In this document: positions 1 through 8,139 of the stretch, piece by piece
Numbering within the stretch: position 1 is the stretch's first letter
How the letters are laid out: each line of letters opens with the position of its first letter
NCBI RefSeq assembly: GCF_000196675.2
Contig: NC_015312.1
Location: 5,348,501 to 5,412,500, forward strand
Length of the DNA: 64,000 bases
DNA from: Pseudonocardia benzenivorans CB1190
GTDB lineage: Bacteria; Actinomycetota; Actinomycetes; Mycobacteriales; Pseudonocardiaceae
Direction: 5' to 3'
The notes under the pieces: generated by a model
What the model was told of the DNA's origin: nothing
The model's input: only the letters and a program-made list of their open reading frames with translations
The model's database searches: none
Program-made: the position numbers and the translations under genes

Positions 1-569
1 CCGGTCGCGCGCCCGGTGCCGATGACGTGGGCGCCGGCCTCGCGCGCGAGCTGGGTCGCCATGGAACCGACCGCGCCGGCCGCGCCGTGCACGAGGACAC
101 TCTGCCCGGCCCGGAGACGGCCGTGGTCGAACAGGCCCTGCCACGCGGTCAGCCCCGTCATCGCGACGCCCGCTCCCGCGACGAGGTCGACGTCGCCAGG
201 CAGCGGCGCGAGGTTGCGCGCCTCGACGACCGTGTACTCCGCGAGCGTGCCGTCGCGCGTCCAGTCGGTGAGGCCGAACACCCGTTGGCCCACCGACAGT
301 CCGGACGTCCCGTAGCTGAGGGCGGTGACCACCCCGGCCAGCTCGTGGCCGGGGACCGACGGCGTCCGGTCCCGGCCGAGACGATCGATCCAGGTCGACG
401 GCCACTCCAGCTCGTCGCCGGTGTATCCCGACGCATGGACCGCGACGACGACGTCGCCGTAGTTGGCCCCCTCGAGGCCGGCGAGCCTCGCCGCGTCCGG
501 GTCGGGGCGCTCCGCCAGTCTCATCCCGGCCGTCCCGGCGGCCCGGTCGGTCACCACGATCGCCTTCAC
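1..569 (-). CDS. NADP-dependent quinone oxidoreductase, MDR/zinc-free type (partial, C-terminus outside window)
   Basis: Medium-chain dehydrogenase/reductase of the quinone oxidoreductase class, expected to reduce quinones or enones with NADPH in the cytosol. The frame opens at a GTG (567-569) giving MKAIVVTDRAAGTAGM, and runs without a stop to the window edge through the GroES-like domain (PGHELAGVV) into the nucleotide-binding domain (QSVLVHGAAGAVGS). It is a close paralogue of the next gene upstream, nearly identical over whole blocks, so the pair looks like a recent tandem duplication. About 190 codons are visible; the family is usually 300-330 residues. An SD-like GGAGCGAGG precedes the GTG. 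It lies 55 bp beyond the stop of its paralogue and could share its transcript. Substrate unknown. Confidence 0.85.
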   Translation of the reverse strand, partial: MKAIVVTDRAAGTAGMRLAERPDPDAARLAGLEGANYGDVVVAVHASGYTGDELEWPSTWIDRLGRDRTPSVPGHELAGVVTALSYGTSGLSVGQRVFGLTDWTRDGTLAEYTVVEARNLAPLPGDVDLVAGAGVAMTGLTAWQGLFDHGRLRAGQSVLVHGAAGAVGSMATQLAREAGAHVIGTGRAT

Positions 570-624
570 CGCGAACACCTCGCTCCATCGATCCTCGGGC
601 CGGCGACGGCTGCGCCCGGCGTCC

Positions 625-1542
625 TCACGGGCGAACGCGGATGATCGTCTTTCCGGTGGGCCGCTCCGTCGGGTTGAAGGCGGCGACGGCGTCGTCGAGG
701 GTCGCGACGGTGCCGATGTTCGTCCGGAGCCGTCCGTCACGCACCCGCCGGACGATCTCGCTCAGCTGGGCGCGATCGGCTTCGACGACGAAGTCGATCG
801 CCAGCCCGTCGGCGGGGCGTGCCTCGGGCGGGCCGGCGATGGTCACCAGCGTCCCGCCGGCCTGCACCAGGGCGGCCGACCGCTTCTGGACGTCGCCGCC
901 GATGACGTCGAAGACCAGGTCGACCCGGCCGACGTCCTCGAGGGTGTCGCGGTCGAGGTCGACGAACTCCTGCGCGCCGAGGTCGAGCGCGGCCTGACGG
1001 TCGCGGGCACGTCCGGTGGCGACGACGTAGGCGCCCGCCTCCCCCGCGAGCTGCGTCACCATCGAACCGACTCCGCCTGCCGCGCCGTGCACGAGGACGC
1101 TCTGCCCGGGCTGGAGGCGGCCGTGGTCGAACAGCCCCTGCCATGCGGTGAGCCCCGAGATGGGCAGGCTCGCGCCGACCGTGAAGTCCACGTCGCCCGG
1201 CAGCGGCGCGAGGTTGCGCGCCTCGACCGCGGTGTACTCGGCGAGGGTGCCGTCGCGGGTCCAGTCGGTGAGGCCGAACACCCGCTGGCCCACCGACAGT
1301 CCCCTCGTGCCGTACCCGAGGGCGCTGACCACGCCGGCCAGCTCGTGCCCGGGAATCGACGGGGTCCGGTCGCGGCCGAGGCGGTCGGTCCAGTTCGACG
1401 GCCACGTGAGCTCGCCCGGGGTGAATCCCGAGGCGTGCACCTCGACGAGCACGTCGTTCCCCGCCGGCGCCGGCGCGTCGCGCTCCACCAGCGTCATCCC
1501 GGCCGTACCCGCGGCCTGGTCCGTCACGACGATCGCCTTCAT
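625..1542 (-). CDS. NADP-dependent quinone oxidoreductase, MDR family
   Basis: Full-length (305 aa) zinc-independent MDR reductase. The N-terminal GroES-like fold carries PGHELAGVV, and the Rossmann domain carries VLVHGAAGGVGSM, the AxxGxxG-type NADP loop. The ATG at 1540-1542 is preferred over upstream in-frame codons because an AGAGGTGG Shine-Dalgarno sits just before it and the product aligns with the neighbour from residue 1. The family reduces quinones or alpha,beta-unsaturated carbonyls and often answers electrophile stress. A palindrome (TGGACG-N4-CGTCCA) lies about 50 bp upstream and resembles sites near TetR genes 10 kb away, so TetR control is plausible. The specific substrate cannot be read from sequence. 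Confidence 0.88.
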   Translation of the reverse strand: MKAIVVTDQAAGTAGMTLVERDAPAPAGNDVLVEVHASGFTPGELTWPSNWTDRLGRDRTPSIPGHELAGVVSALGYGTRGLSVGQRVFGLTDWTRDGTLAEYTAVEARNLAPLPGDVDFTVGASLPISGLTAWQGLFDHGRLQPGQSVLVHGAAGGVGSMVTQLAGEAGAYVVATGRARDRQAALDLGAQEFVDLDRDTLEDVGRVDLVFDVIGGDVQKRSAALVQAGGTLVTIAGPPEARPADGLAIDFVVEADRAQLSEIVRRVRDGRLRTNIGTVATLDDAVAAFNPTERPTGKTIIRVRP

Positions 1543-1592
1543 CGGGCCACCTCTCTCAGTCCGTCTGCCCTGCCGCACACCACGAAGATTTG

Positions 1593-1608
1593 TGGACGAT
1601 ACCGTCCA
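1593..1608. promoter_or_regulatory. Candidate TetR-type operator (site A)
   Basis: Arms TGGACG and CGTCCA around a 4-nt AT-rich centre (ATAC), about 50 bp in front of the MDR oxidoreductase start. The core GGAC-N6-GTCC is nearly the same as the palindrome at 10123-10140 in front of the tal-dps genes and related to 10554-10571. Assignment to a TetR regulator is inference from those neighbours. Confidence 0.55.
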
Positions 1609-1752
1609 TAACAATTCGAGTCACGGCCCCCTGGTCGAGCCCGACACACCAGGCCCGATCAGCGCGGACGGGTGCCACCTCGGGGATCACCCGGGACGGA
1701 AGGTCCGCCACATCCGCGCTGTGATGGGTCGGACAGCTACTGAACAGTGGAC

Positions 1753-1781
1753 TTGACAGTTCACTTTTGCGTGACAATATT
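1753..1781 (+). promoter_or_regulatory. Candidate sigma-70-type promoter for the molybdopterin oxidoreductase
   Basis: A perfect TTGACA (1753-1758) is followed after 17 nt by AATATT (1776-1781), in a locally AT-richer patch. The -35 lies inside an inverted repeat (TGAAC ... GTTCA, 1741-1763) that could bind a regulator. The downstream start is at 1869, giving a leader of roughly 80 nt. The rest of the 1543-1868 gap shows only this and the palindrome at 1593. Confidence 0.5.
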
Positions 1782-1868
1782 CGGCGCCAGAGCCGCTGTC
1801 CGGCCCGTTGCCGGACGCCGAGGTCTGCCCTCGGAGCGGCGCGCCGACGACGGGAAGCGAACCTCCAG

Positions 1869-2480
1869 ATGGCCCTGACAAGGGGATTCAGCGGACGGAG
1901 CCGGGGTCCGCAGGACACCCGGCTGCCTCCGGGCCAGTACGACGCCGGCGCGGCCTGGCCCGTGCTGCACGTCGAGTCGACCCCCAGCATCGACACCGCG
2001 CGGTGGACCTTCGAGGTGGACGGTCTGGTCGACACACCGGTTCGGTGGAGCTGGGAGGAGATCCGGGCGCTGCCCGGCTCCCGGTACGAGGGCGCGATCC
2101 ACTGTGTGACCACCTGGTCGAAGTTCGGGATGCGCTTCGACGGCGTATCCGTCGACACCCTCCTCGACATCGCCGGGGTGGGCGCCGACGCGGCCTTCGC
2201 ACTGGCGCGGTCGCACACCGGTTACACCACGAACCTTCCGCTGGACGACCTCACCGGCGGCAAGGCGTGGGTCGTGTGGGACGTCGACGGCGAGCCCCTC
2301 CAGGACATCCACGGCGGTCCGGCCCGTCTGCTCGTGCCGCACCTGTACTTCTGGAAGAGCGCGAAGTGGGTGTCCGGTCTCACGCTGCTCGCCGAGGACC
2401 AGCAAGGGTTCTGGGAACGCAACGGCTACCACGACCATGGCGATCCCTGGCGCGAGCAGCGCTACCAGGGAGATCGATGA
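1869..2480 (+). CDS. Sulfite oxidase-type molybdopterin-dependent oxidoreductase
   Basis: 203 aa, one oxidoreductase molybdopterin-binding domain of the sulfite oxidase/MsrP fold. The single cysteine in IHCVTTW (Cys79) is the expected thiolate ligand of molybdenum. There is no Tat signal and no C-terminal dimerisation domain, so this is a compact cytosolic form. The ATG at 1869 is chosen because upstream in-frame codons give an Arg-rich, non-homologous leader; the SD is weak. It ends in an ATGA overlap with a flavin reductase gene, and such pairs are taken as a small electron-transfer system in which the flavoprotein supplies or accepts electrons for the Mo centre. The substrate is unknown. 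Confidence 0.85.
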   Translation: MALTRGFSGRSRGPQDTRLPPGQYDAGAAWPVLHVESTPSIDTARWTFEVDGLVDTPVRWSWEEIRALPGSRYEGAIHCVTTWSKFGMRFDGVSVDTLLDIAGVGADAAFALARSHTGYTTNLPLDDLTGGKAWVVWDVDGEPLQDIHGGPARLLVPHLYFWKSAKWVSGLTLLAEDQQGFWERNGYHDHGDPWREQRYQGDR

Positions 2481-3199
2481 CCGCCGTGGTTCGCGGCAGG
2501 GCGCCCCACCCGGGGCCCTGGCAGACCGCGCGGGTGACCGGCATCCGCCGGGAGACCCCGACAGCGAAGTCCTTCACGCTGACCCTGTCCGAGCCACGGG
2601 CGTTCTGGCCCGGTCAGCACATGATCGTCCGGCTCACCGCCCCCGACGGCTACCGCGCCCAGCGGTCGTACTCGATCGCCAGCGCGCCGTCGGGCGCCGC
2701 CGAGCTCGACCTGACGGTCGAGCTCCTGCCCGACGGGGAGGTCTCGCGCTTCCTCCACGACGCCGTCGAGGTGGGCGACGTCCTCGACGTGCGCGGCCCG
2801 ATAGGCGGGCACTTCGCCTGGGACCTCCGGCCCGCGCTCGGCGTCGCCGGCGGCTCCGGGATCGTGCCGCTGATGTCGATGCTGCGCCACGCCCGGGCCC
2901 TCGGCGAGCCGGACCTGTTCCGGCTCGTCGTCTCGGTGCGCGGGCCCGAGGACCTGTACTACGCGGCGGAGGTCCGGGGACCGGAGACGTCGATCGCGTT
3001 CACGCGCGCCGTGCCCGACGGGTACGCCCGGCCGCCCGGCCGGCTGACCGCAGACGATCTCGCCGCGGCACTGGACCCGGACCGCGAGCTCTACGTGTGC
3101 GGGTCGACCGCCTTCTGCGACGCCGCCACCCGGCTCGCGGAGGCGGCGGGGGTGCCCACCGGACGGATCAGGGTCGAGCGGTTCGGAGTCACGGGATGA
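2477..3199 (+). CDS. Ferredoxin-NADP reductase-like FAD/NAD(P) oxidoreductase
   Basis: 240 aa. FAD-binding domain with RSYS (63-66), the flavin-binding RxYS motif. NAD(P)-binding domain with GGSGIVPLM (125-133) and a terminal YVCGST block. There is no 2Fe-2S domain, so it needs an external partner. The start codon overlaps the stop of the molybdoenzyme gene by ATGA, implying translational coupling and a likely complex or relay between the two. Comparable to the flavin subunits of phenol hydroxylase/oxygenase reductases without their ferredoxin part. Electron direction is not decidable from sequence. Confidence 0.87.
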   Translation: MTAVVRGRAPHPGPWQTARVTGIRRETPTAKSFTLTLSEPRAFWPGQHMIVRLTAPDGYRAQRSYSIASAPSGAAELDLTVELLPDGEVSRFLHDAVEVGDVLDVRGPIGGHFAWDLRPALGVAGGSGIVPLMSMLRHARALGEPDLFRLVVSVRGPEDLYYAAEVRGPETSIAFTRAVPDGYARPPGRLTADDLAAALDPDRELYVCGSTAFCDAATRLAEAAGVPTGRIRVERFGVTG

Positions 3200-3223
3200 C
3201 CGCGGCGCTGACAGGAGTGCGAC

Positions 3224-3667
3224 ATGGCTGACGACAGCGACGGCGTGGACGGGGTCGACATCGACAACGGCCTGCTCGACGACGACGACACCCTCGACGG
3301 ACGCGGGGTCGATGTCCTCGACGAGGGCTACACGGTGCCGGAACGGCCGTGGGAGCGGGACCACTACGGGGTCACGGCGCGGGAGGCGCACGATCACGAG
3401 AGCCTCGCCGGCCGCCTGGCCCGGGAGTTGCCCGACGTGGGGGACACCGACGACGGCGACGGACTCGGCGACACCCCGGGCACCGACGGCGAGCTGTACG
3501 ACGACGAGGTCGGTGTCGTCCGCTCCGGGCGCCTGGTGGACGTCGAACCCGGCGGCGAGTGGGACGATTTCGCCTACCTCAACGCCGTCGATGTCGGGAG
3601 GGACGGCGGCGCGGCCAGCGCCGAGGAAGCGGCCGTCCACATCGTGCGCGACCCCGACGACGCGTGA
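3224..3667 (+). CDS. DUF5709 family acidic protein
   Basis: 147 aa, very rich in Asp/Glu/Gly with LLDDDDTLDGRGVDVLDEGYTVPERPW near the N-terminus (residues 18-45, abbreviated here) and a helical ASAEEAAVHIV tail, the pattern I associate with the actinobacterial DUF5709 family. No enzymatic motif, signal peptide or membrane segment. Function unknown; such proteins are often seen near stress and redox genes. An AGGAG SD precedes the ATG. It follows the reductase gene by 24 bp and precedes msrA by 14 bp, so probably the same transcript. Confidence 0.75.
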   Translation: MADDSDGVDGVDIDNGLLDDDDTLDGRGVDVLDEGYTVPERPWERDHYGVTAREAHDHESLAGRLARELPDVGDTDDGDGLGDTPGTDGELYDDEVGVVRSGRLVDVEPGGEWDDFAYLNAVDVGRDGGAASAEEAAVHIVRDPDDA

Positions 3668-3681
3668 GAAGGGAAACCGAG

Positions 3682-4212
3682 ATGACGACCGAGCCGCAGC
3701 GGGCGGTCCTCGCCGGAGGCTGCTTCTGGGGGATGCAGGGTCTCATCCGCTCCCGTCCCGGCGTGCTGTCCACGCGTGTGGGCTACACCGGCGGTGACAC
3801 CCCGTACGCCACCTACCGCAACCACGGCTCACACGCCGAGGCCATCGAGATCACCTACGACCCGGCCGCGACGACCTACCGCGACCTGCTGGAGTTCTTC
3901 TTCCAGATCCACGATCCCAGCACACCGAACAGGCAGGGCAACGACGTCGGCACGTCCTACCGGTCGGCGATCTTCTACCTCGACGACGAGCAGCGCAGGG
4001 TCGCCGAGGACACGATCGCCGACGTCGACGCATCGGGGCTGTGGCCGGGCAAGGTCGTCACCGAGGTCGCGCCCGCCGGTCCCTTCTGGGAGGCCGAGCC
4101 CGAACACCAGGACTACCTGCTGCGCTACCCGCACGGCTACACCTGCCACTTCCCGCGGCCGGGCTGGGTGCTGCCGCGACGCCGTGACGTCGCGTCGCAG
4201 CCGTCGACCTGA
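3682..4212 (+). CDS. msrA: Peptide methionine-S-sulfoxide reductase MsrA
   Basis: 176 aa. GCFWG at residues 13-17 holds the catalytic Cys14, which attacks the sulfoxide of Met-S-oxide. GYTGG, the HAEAIEITYDP block and the FFQIHDPS segment are all family hallmarks. There is no fused MsrB. Recycling would use thioredoxin. The ATG has an AAGGGA SD 5-10 nt upstream. Its place after a molybdoenzyme and before an OsmC-containing gene makes a coherent redox-repair group. Confidence 0.95.
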   Translation: MTTEPQRAVLAGGCFWGMQGLIRSRPGVLSTRVGYTGGDTPYATYRNHGSHAEAIEITYDPAATTYRDLLEFFFQIHDPSTPNRQGNDVGTSYRSAIFYLDDEQRRVAEDTIADVDASGLWPGKVVTEVAPAGPFWEAEPEHQDYLLRYPHGYTCHFPRPGWVLPRRRDVASQPST

Positions 4213-4226
4213 CGCTCGGCCACACC

Positions 4227-4856
4227 GTGGACGGATCGGCGACGGGGACGAGCACCGCACTGGAGCGGATCCGGGAGGAGATCATCGCGGACCCGGCCAA
4301 CCGGGCCGCGACGGCCGCGGGACTGCAGCCGATCTACACCGCGCACCCGCAGGCCCGGATCGTGCTGATCGGGCAGGCCCCGGGAACGCGCGCGCAGCAC
4401 AGCGGCATCCCCTGGAACGACCCGAGCGGGGTGACGCTGCGGCGCTGGCTCGGGGTCACCGACGACGAGTTCTACGACCCGACACTGTTCGCGATCCTGC
4501 CGATGGACTTCTACTTCCCGGGCAAGGGCGCCCACGGTGACCTGCCGCCGCGCCCCGACGTCGCACCACGCTGGCATCCGCGGCTGCTCACGGAGCTGCC
4601 GCACGTCCGGCTCACGGTCCTGATCGGCCGCTACGCGCAGAAGCACTACCTTCCCGGCGCCACCGGAACGACCCTCACCGACACGGTCCGGGCCTTCCGC
4701 GACCACCTCCCCGACCGCATGCCCCTCGTCCACCCGTCGCCGCTGAACTTCCGTTGGCAGACCCGGAATCCGTGGTTCGCTGAGGAGGCCCTCCCGGCCC
4801 TGCGCGCTCGCGTGCAGGCGGTGCTCGGAACCCGCACCGACCCGGACGGGCGGTGA
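4227..4856 (+). CDS. Uracil-DNA glycosylase family protein
   Basis: 209 aa. LIGQAPG (47-53) corresponds to the catalytic water-activating/phosphate loop of the UDG superfamily, and HPSPLN (169-174) to the DNA-intercalation loop motif. The third block, PWNDPSG, is also family-like. There is no obvious 4-cysteine Fe-S cluster, so this is not family 4/5; it resembles the small uncharacterised UDG-like proteins of bacteria. The GTG at 4227 follows msrA by 14 bp. It may excise uracil or a related oxidised base, in keeping with the oxidative-damage context, but activity is inferred. Confidence 0.8.
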   Translation: MDGSATGTSTALERIREEIIADPANRAATAAGLQPIYTAHPQARIVLIGQAPGTRAQHSGIPWNDPSGVTLRRWLGVTDDEFYDPTLFAILPMDFYFPGKGAHGDLPPRPDVAPRWHPRLLTELPHVRLTVLIGRYAQKHYLPGATGTTLTDTVRAFRDHLPDRMPLVHPSPLNFRWQTRNPWFAEEALPALRARVQAVLGTRTDPDGR

Positions 4857-4912
4857 CGACGGCACGCGCGGACACGGGCCGCGGCCCGACGACACGACGG
4901 AACAGGGAGCTC

Positions 4913-5812
4913 ATGAGCAGCGAGGAACGGGCGCAGGTGACCGAGGACCTGACCGACAACACCGCCGAGAGCCGCTTCGAGCTCCGTCGCGACGGCGAGC
5001 TCGTCGGGTGGCTCTACTACCGCCACCTGCGGCCCGACCGGTACGCACTGCTGCACACCGAGGTCGAGCCGAGTCATCGACGTCAGGGCGTCGCCGGTGC
5101 GACGGTGCGCCGGGTGCTCGACGAGATCCGCGCCCGGGGAGGCACCGTCACGGCGATCTGCTCCTTCGTCGTCGACTTCCTGTCGCGGACGACGGGCTAC
5201 GCCGACCTCCTCGACCCGCGGCACCCGGGATACTCCGATCGCGCGGCCGCCGAGGCCGCACGCCGCGAGCAAGCCGACGGGCGGGGTGTCGCCGAGCACG
5301 CCGTCTCGTTCGAACGGCCGTCGCAGGAGGCGACGCGGAAGGAGCCGGACATGAGCGCAACCGACGAGCGGATCGTCGCGACCGCACGAGCGACACTGCC
5401 GGCCACGAACCGGCTCGAGACCGAGATCCGGGCCGGGGACTTCGTGGGTGTGGCCGACGATCCGGCCGTCGGCACGCCGGGGGCGGGCCCGACCCCGACC
5501 GAGTACCTGATGATGGCGCTCGCCTCGTGCACGGCCATCACGCTGCGGAGCTATGCCGACCGCAAGTACGACTACGCCGGCGACATCACCGTGGACGTCA
5601 CCTACCACGAGCCGACGACCGTCGGGGCCTCCCGATATCTCCACCGCACCATCCGGCTGTCGGAGGAGGTCCCCGAGCAGGACTTCCAGTCGATGATCAA
5701 CATCGTCGAGAAGACACCGGTCACCCTGCTGCTCCAGTTCGCCTGGAGTGTCCGGACCGAGATCGCGAACGGTCCCGCCGACACCACCACCGTTCCGACG
5801 ACGGCCTCCTGA
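4913..5812 (+). CDS. GNAT-like acetyltransferase / OsmC-like fusion protein
   Basis: 299 aa. Residues 1-105 form a small GNAT domain of the YjdJ/Gtn type with the acetyl-CoA loop RRQGVAG (56-62) and GYADLL. Residues 147-290 form an OsmC-like domain. The ATG at 4913 has GGGAG 5 nt upstream; a GTG at 4853 overlapping the previous stop is the alternative. At the domain junction an internal ATG (5351) has a perfect AAGGAG in front, so the OsmC part could also be made alone. In OsmC proteins two cysteines reduce organic hydroperoxides. Here the first is present (Cys206, LASCTA) but the second position reads EKTPVT (Thr268), so peroxidase activity is doubtful. Confidence 0.85.
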   Translation: MSSEERAQVTEDLTDNTAESRFELRRDGELVGWLYYRHLRPDRYALLHTEVEPSHRRQGVAGATVRRVLDEIRARGGTVTAICSFVVDFLSRTTGYADLLDPRHPGYSDRAAAEAARREQADGRGVAEHAVSFERPSQEATRKEPDMSATDERIVATARATLPATNRLETEIRAGDFVGVADDPAVGTPGAGPTPTEYLMMALASCTAITLRSYADRKYDYAGDITVDVTYHEPTTVGASRYLHRTIRLSEEVPEQDFQSMINIVEKTPVTLLLQFAWSVRTEIANGPADTTTVPTTAS

Positions 5813-5946
5813 CCCGGGCCGGCACGACGCCCGTCCGGCCTGGGCAGGAGGTCCTCGCCTGCGACGGCGCCTGTGCCGCGCCCGGGGCCGCCGTGATCCG
5901 GACCTCTCCGGACGTCATCCGACAACGGTTCAGGACGGTGCCGAGG

Positions 5947-6276
5947 TCATTTCCGGTAGCGGCCGACGAAGCCGCTGCCACGGTTGTCGCCGACGAATCG
6001 AATTCCCACGACCTCGTCCTCGACGACGATCCAGTAGAGGTCGTAGCAGGCACGAAAGTCCGGAGGCCAGAACGAGCAGAAACGGCCGTCGCTGCCGATG
6101 TACCAATTTCCCGCGGTCGGCCGACCGCGGTCGACGTACGTCGTCGCACCTGACGGCTCGAAGGTCTGCACGGAACCGTCCTCGAAGACGAATGTTCCCG
6201 CGAGCAGGGCCGCGCGGATGTGCTCGGTGGCCACGACGGCGCCGTCCGCGGCACCGATGTCGCTCAACGTGGTCAT
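5947..6276 (-). CDS. Conserved hypothetical protein
   Basis: 109 aa, not recognised. Central NWYIGSDGRFCSFWPP and RACYDLYWIV segments hold two cysteines about 14 residues apart and many aromatics, suggesting a small beta-rich fold of the lipocalin-like kind, but I cannot name a family. No signal peptide. A strong AGGAGG SD lies 4 nt before the ATG. It starts 31 bp after the ctaD stop on the same strand, so it may be the last gene of the tal-dps-ctaD transcript. Its 3' half is visibly less GC-rich than its neighbours. Confidence 0.6.
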   Translation of the reverse strand: MTTLSDIGAADGAVVATEHIRAALLAGTFVFEDGSVQTFEPSGATTYVDRGRPTAGNWYIGSDGRFCSFWPPDFRACYDLYWIVVEDEVVGIRFVGDNRGSGFVGRYRK

Positions 6277-6307
6277 TGCTCCTCCTGGTGCTCCAGCTGA
6301 CCGGTGG

Positions 6308-8020
6308 TCATGTCTCCGCGGGTGAGGCGGCTCCGCGCGGAGCCGCTGTCCCGCTGTGGGCCTCGTCGCGGAACTGCTCGACCAGGTGCGGATAGTGCAG
6401 CTCGAACGCCGGCCGCTCGGACCGGATCCGCGGCAGCTCGGTGAAGTTGTGCCGCGGCGGCGGGCACGACGTCGCCCACTCCAGCGAGTTCCCGAAACCC
6501 CACGGGTCGTCCACGGTCACCACACGCCCGTACCGGTAGGAACGGAACACGTTCCAGATGAACGGCAGCGTCGAGGCCCCCAGGACGAACGCGCCGATCG
6601 AGGAGACCGTGTTCAGCGTGGTGAACCCGTCGGTCGGCAGATAGTCCGCGTAGCGGCGCGGCATGCCCTCGTTGCCCAGCCAGTGCTGCACCAGGAACGT
6701 CGTGTGGAACCCGACGAACGTCAGCCAGAAATGGACCTTCCCCAGCGTCTCGTCCATCATCCGGCCGGTCATCTTCGGGAACCAGAAGTAGATCCCGGCA
6801 TAGGTGGCGAACACGATCGTCCCGAACAGCACGTAGTGGAAGTGCGCCACCACGAAGTAGCTGTCGGACACGTGGAAGTCCAGCGGCGGCGAGGCCAGCA
6901 GGATGCCCGTCAGACCACCGAACAGGAACGTCGCCAGGAAGCCGACGGAGAACAACATCGGCGTCTCGAACGTCAGCTTGCCCTTCCACATCGTGCCGAT
7001 CCAGTTGACGAACTTGACACCCGTCGGGATCGCGATGAGGAACGTCGTGAAGGAGAAGAACGCCAGCAACACCGCGCCGGTGGCGTAGAGGTGGTGCGCC
7101 CACACCGCGACCGACAGGGCCGCGATGGAGATCGTCGCGTAGATCAGGCCCTTGTAGCCGAACAGTGGCTTGCGGCTGAACACCGGGAGGACCTCCGAGA
7201 CGATCCCGAAGAAGGGGATCGCGACGATGTAGACCTCGGGATGGCCGAAGAACCAGAACATGTGCTGCCACAGGATCGCCCCGCCGTTGGCCGGGTCGAA
7301 CACGTGCGCCCCGAGGTGCCGGTCCGCCAGCATCCCGAACAGGCCCACGGTCAGGACCGGGAACGCGATGAGGATCAGGATGGCCGTCACGAAGATGTTC
7401 CAGGTGAAGATCGGCATCCGGAACATCGTCATGCCGGGCGCGCGCAGGCAGACGATCGTGGTGATGAAGTTGACGCCACCGAGGATCGTCCCCAATCCGG
7501 ACACGATCAACCCGGCGAGCCACAGGTCGCTGCCCGCTCCGGGGGAGTACTGCGCCGAATGCAGCGGCGCATAGGCGAACCAGCCGAACGCCGCGGGCCC
7601 ACCGGGTGTCAGGAACCCCGACAGGACGATCAGGCTGCCGAACAGGAACAACCAGTACGACAGAGCGTTGAGCCGCGGGAACGCGACGTCGGGGGCCCCG
7701 ATCTGCAGCGGCACGATGTAGTTGGCGAAGCCGAACAGGATCGGCGTCGCGTACAGCAGCAGCATCGCCGTGCCGTGCATCGTGAACAGCTGGTTGTACT
7801 GCTCGGGCGAGAGGAACTGCAGCCCCGGGCGGGCCAGCTCGGCGCGGATCAGCAGCGCCATCGCACCGCCGACCAGGAAGAAGCCGAACGACGTGACCAG
7901 GTACAGGATCGCGATGTCCTTGGGGTCCGTCGTCCGCAGCATCCGGAGGAACATCGAGCCCTTCGGCCGGCGGCGCGCTGGGCCGGGTCGGATCGCCCGA
8001 GCGGGCGCGAGTTGGGTCAT
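6308..8020 (-). CDS. ctaD: Cytochrome c oxidase subunit I (aa3 type)
   Basis: 570 aa, about 12 membrane helices, the catalytic subunit that reduces O2 with electrons from cytochrome c. HGTAMLLLY marks the low-spin haem region, GHPEVY the cross-linked His-Tyr of the haem-copper centre, AHHLYATG the CuB histidines, and VAHFHYVLFG the haem ligands. The ATG at 8020 has GGGAAGG upstream, and in-frame codons further up code for a non-homologous Arg-rich stretch. The other subunits (ctaC, ctaE) are absent here, so this may be an additional, stand-alone copy. It follows dps by 119 bp and may share its transcript. Confidence 0.95.
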   Translation of the reverse strand: MTQLAPARAIRPGPARRRPKGSMFLRMLRTTDPKDIAILYLVTSFGFFLVGGAMALLIRAELARPGLQFLSPEQYNQLFTMHGTAMLLLYATPILFGFANYIVPLQIGAPDVAFPRLNALSYWLFLFGSLIVLSGFLTPGGPAAFGWFAYAPLHSAQYSPGAGSDLWLAGLIVSGLGTILGGVNFITTIVCLRAPGMTMFRMPIFTWNIFVTAILILIAFPVLTVGLFGMLADRHLGAHVFDPANGGAILWQHMFWFFGHPEVYIVAIPFFGIVSEVLPVFSRKPLFGYKGLIYATISIAALSVAVWAHHLYATGAVLLAFFSFTTFLIAIPTGVKFVNWIGTMWKGKLTFETPMLFSVGFLATFLFGGLTGILLASPPLDFHVSDSYFVVAHFHYVLFGTIVFATYAGIYFWFPKMTGRMMDETLGKVHFWLTFVGFHTTFLVQHWLGNEGMPRRYADYLPTDGFTTLNTVSSIGAFVLGASTLPFIWNVFRSYRYGRVVTVDDPWGFGNSLEWATSCPPPRHNFTELPRIRSERPAFELHYPHLVEQFRDEAHSGTAAPRGAASPAET

Positions 8021-8139
8021 GACGCCTTCCCGAGTGGAGTCGGTGGGGGTTCGCAGGCACGCGCGCGGCGGCCGGTCGAACACGGAGCCCGGTCGGCACC
8101 GGGCCGCGCGGCGCTCCGTGCAGCCGTGACGGTGGATCG

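Noticed and set aside
209..1220. GAGGTTGCGCGCCTCGAC as further copies of the 50-bp repeat
   Set aside because: These lie inside the two MDR genes and encode the conserved EARNLA; the resemblance is coding identity, not the repeat.
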